A stretch of DNA of 14,410 nucleotides, taken from Bryobacterales bacterium. GTDB lineage: Bacteria; Acidobacteriota; Terriglobia; Bryobacterales; Bryobacteraceae. The notes under the pieces are model-generated. The model had not been told where the DNA came from, made no database searches, and worked only from the letters and a program-made list of their open reading frames with translations. The position numbers were made by a program, and so were the translations under genes. Where the stretch lies: positions 1 to 14,410 of the forward strand of contig JAEUQE010000231.1 in NCBI GenBank assembly GCA_016789785.1, read 5' to 3'. Position 1 is the first letter of the stretch; the number at the start of each line of letters is the position of its first letter. This document shows positions 14,111 to 14,410 of this stretch, in pieces.

Positions 14111-14137
14111 GGCGCCCGGCGGTCCCGCCCTGGCGCC
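14111..14137 (-). terminator. possible terminator after the DUF4091-like gene
   Basis: GGCGCC at both ends, with inner GGCGG and CGCC, can form a strong GC hairpin starting 1 base after the TAA of the minus-strand gene. No T tract follows on that strand (TTTAT follows only on the plus strand). It may slow or end transcription before the reductase gene. Confidence 0.35.
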
Positions 14138-14138
14138 T

Positions 14139-14410
14139 TTATCGCGCATCGGCGGTCAACGCCTTTGCCACGCGAAGCCGCAACTGTTCGAAGTCGGCGT
14201 CTTGCAGTTTCGTGAAGCGGATCTCTCCCGCGTCTTCCTCATGGCGCTCGGTCACCTCGCTGGAGAGATCCACCGCTCCCGCCACTGCCCGCGTCACCGC
14301 CTCGCGATCCCACCCCTTCCGCGCGGCAAGCAACACCAGATACTCGATGTCCTGCTGGCCCCGGCGATACGCTTTCAAACGCAAGGAGGCGAACGGTTCC
14401 ATCTGGCCGA
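14139..14410 (-). CDS. C-terminus of a DUF4091-like glycoside hydrolase, 5' end outside window
   Basis: The frame is open from the right edge to a TAA at 14139-14141, about 89 residues. The segment SLRLKAYRRGQQDIEYLVLL matches the end of DUF4091, the C-terminal domain of many putative glycosidases ('sIRlel.ReGieDyEyl.lL'). The remainder (VTRAVAGAVDLSSEVTERHE and onward) is an ordinary helical tail. DUF4091 proteins are predicted carbohydrate-active enzymes. An internal ATG (14402) is not taken as the start because the frame continues upstream and the domain is clearly truncated. The aldo/keto reductase follows 116 bp downstream on the same strand. Confidence 0.65.
   Translation of the reverse strand, partial: GQMEPFASLRLKAYRRGQQDIEYLVLLAARKGWDREAVTRAVAGAVDLSSEVTERHEEDAGEIRFTKLQDADFEQLRLRVAKALTADAR

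Overview
The window is GC-rich and densely coded. Its gene families point to an acidobacterium, probably of the Bryobacterales/Solibacteres group. These include a TolB/TPR regulator with an N-terminal DNA-binding-like domain, a small degenerate receiver, a helix-turn-helix protein ending in a SEC-C zinc motif, a Tat-signalled aldo/keto reductase and a DUF4091-type glycoside hydrolase. The placement is inferred from gene content; no ribosomal or other taxonomic marker is present.

Layout. 1-1160: the 3' end of a polytopic membrane protein (+) converges on a DUF1648 membrane protein (-). 1222-1858: a broken HTH/SEC-C gene (-). 2006-3575: a two-gene respiratory unit (+), a four-helix cytochrome b followed by a Tat-exported sulfite-oxidase-fold molybdoenzyme. 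3577-4575: a secreted NHL-type beta-propeller (-), whose stop lies 1 bp from the molybdoenzyme stop. 4647-4880: a small basic secreted protein (-). 4887-5822: a stretch of relics, comprising a possible minus-strand 3' gene fragment, a HigB/RelE-like toxin fused by deletion to the tail of a HigA-like antitoxin, and an S9 prolyl-oligopeptidase fragment with its Ser nucleophile but without its Asp/His region. 5895-6430: a DUF433/DUF5615 toxin-antitoxin pair that looks intact (-).

6719-8560 is the TolB/TPR regulator (-), with a divergent degenerate receiver at 8578-8934 (+). A membrane-anchored protein of unknown function follows (8946-9698, -), then about 390 bp without a convincing gene. 10093-12150 is a periplasmic-binding-protein-type hybrid histidine kinase (-). 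Just upstream of it on the same strand lie a KDPG/KHG aldolase (12205-12861), a Tat-signalled aldo/keto reductase (13006-14022) and the C-terminus of a DUF4091-like protein (14139 to the edge).

How it may work. The cytochrome b and molybdoenzyme probably form a membrane redox pair. The hybrid kinase, aldolase, reductase and glycosidase tail suggest sensing and breakdown of carbohydrate-derived acids, but that link rests only on proximity. I found no convincing undescribed system. The most interesting material is the decayed toxin-antitoxin/peptidase patch beside a live-looking TA pair. No rRNA, tRNA, CRISPR array, complete insertion sequence or phage module was recognised.
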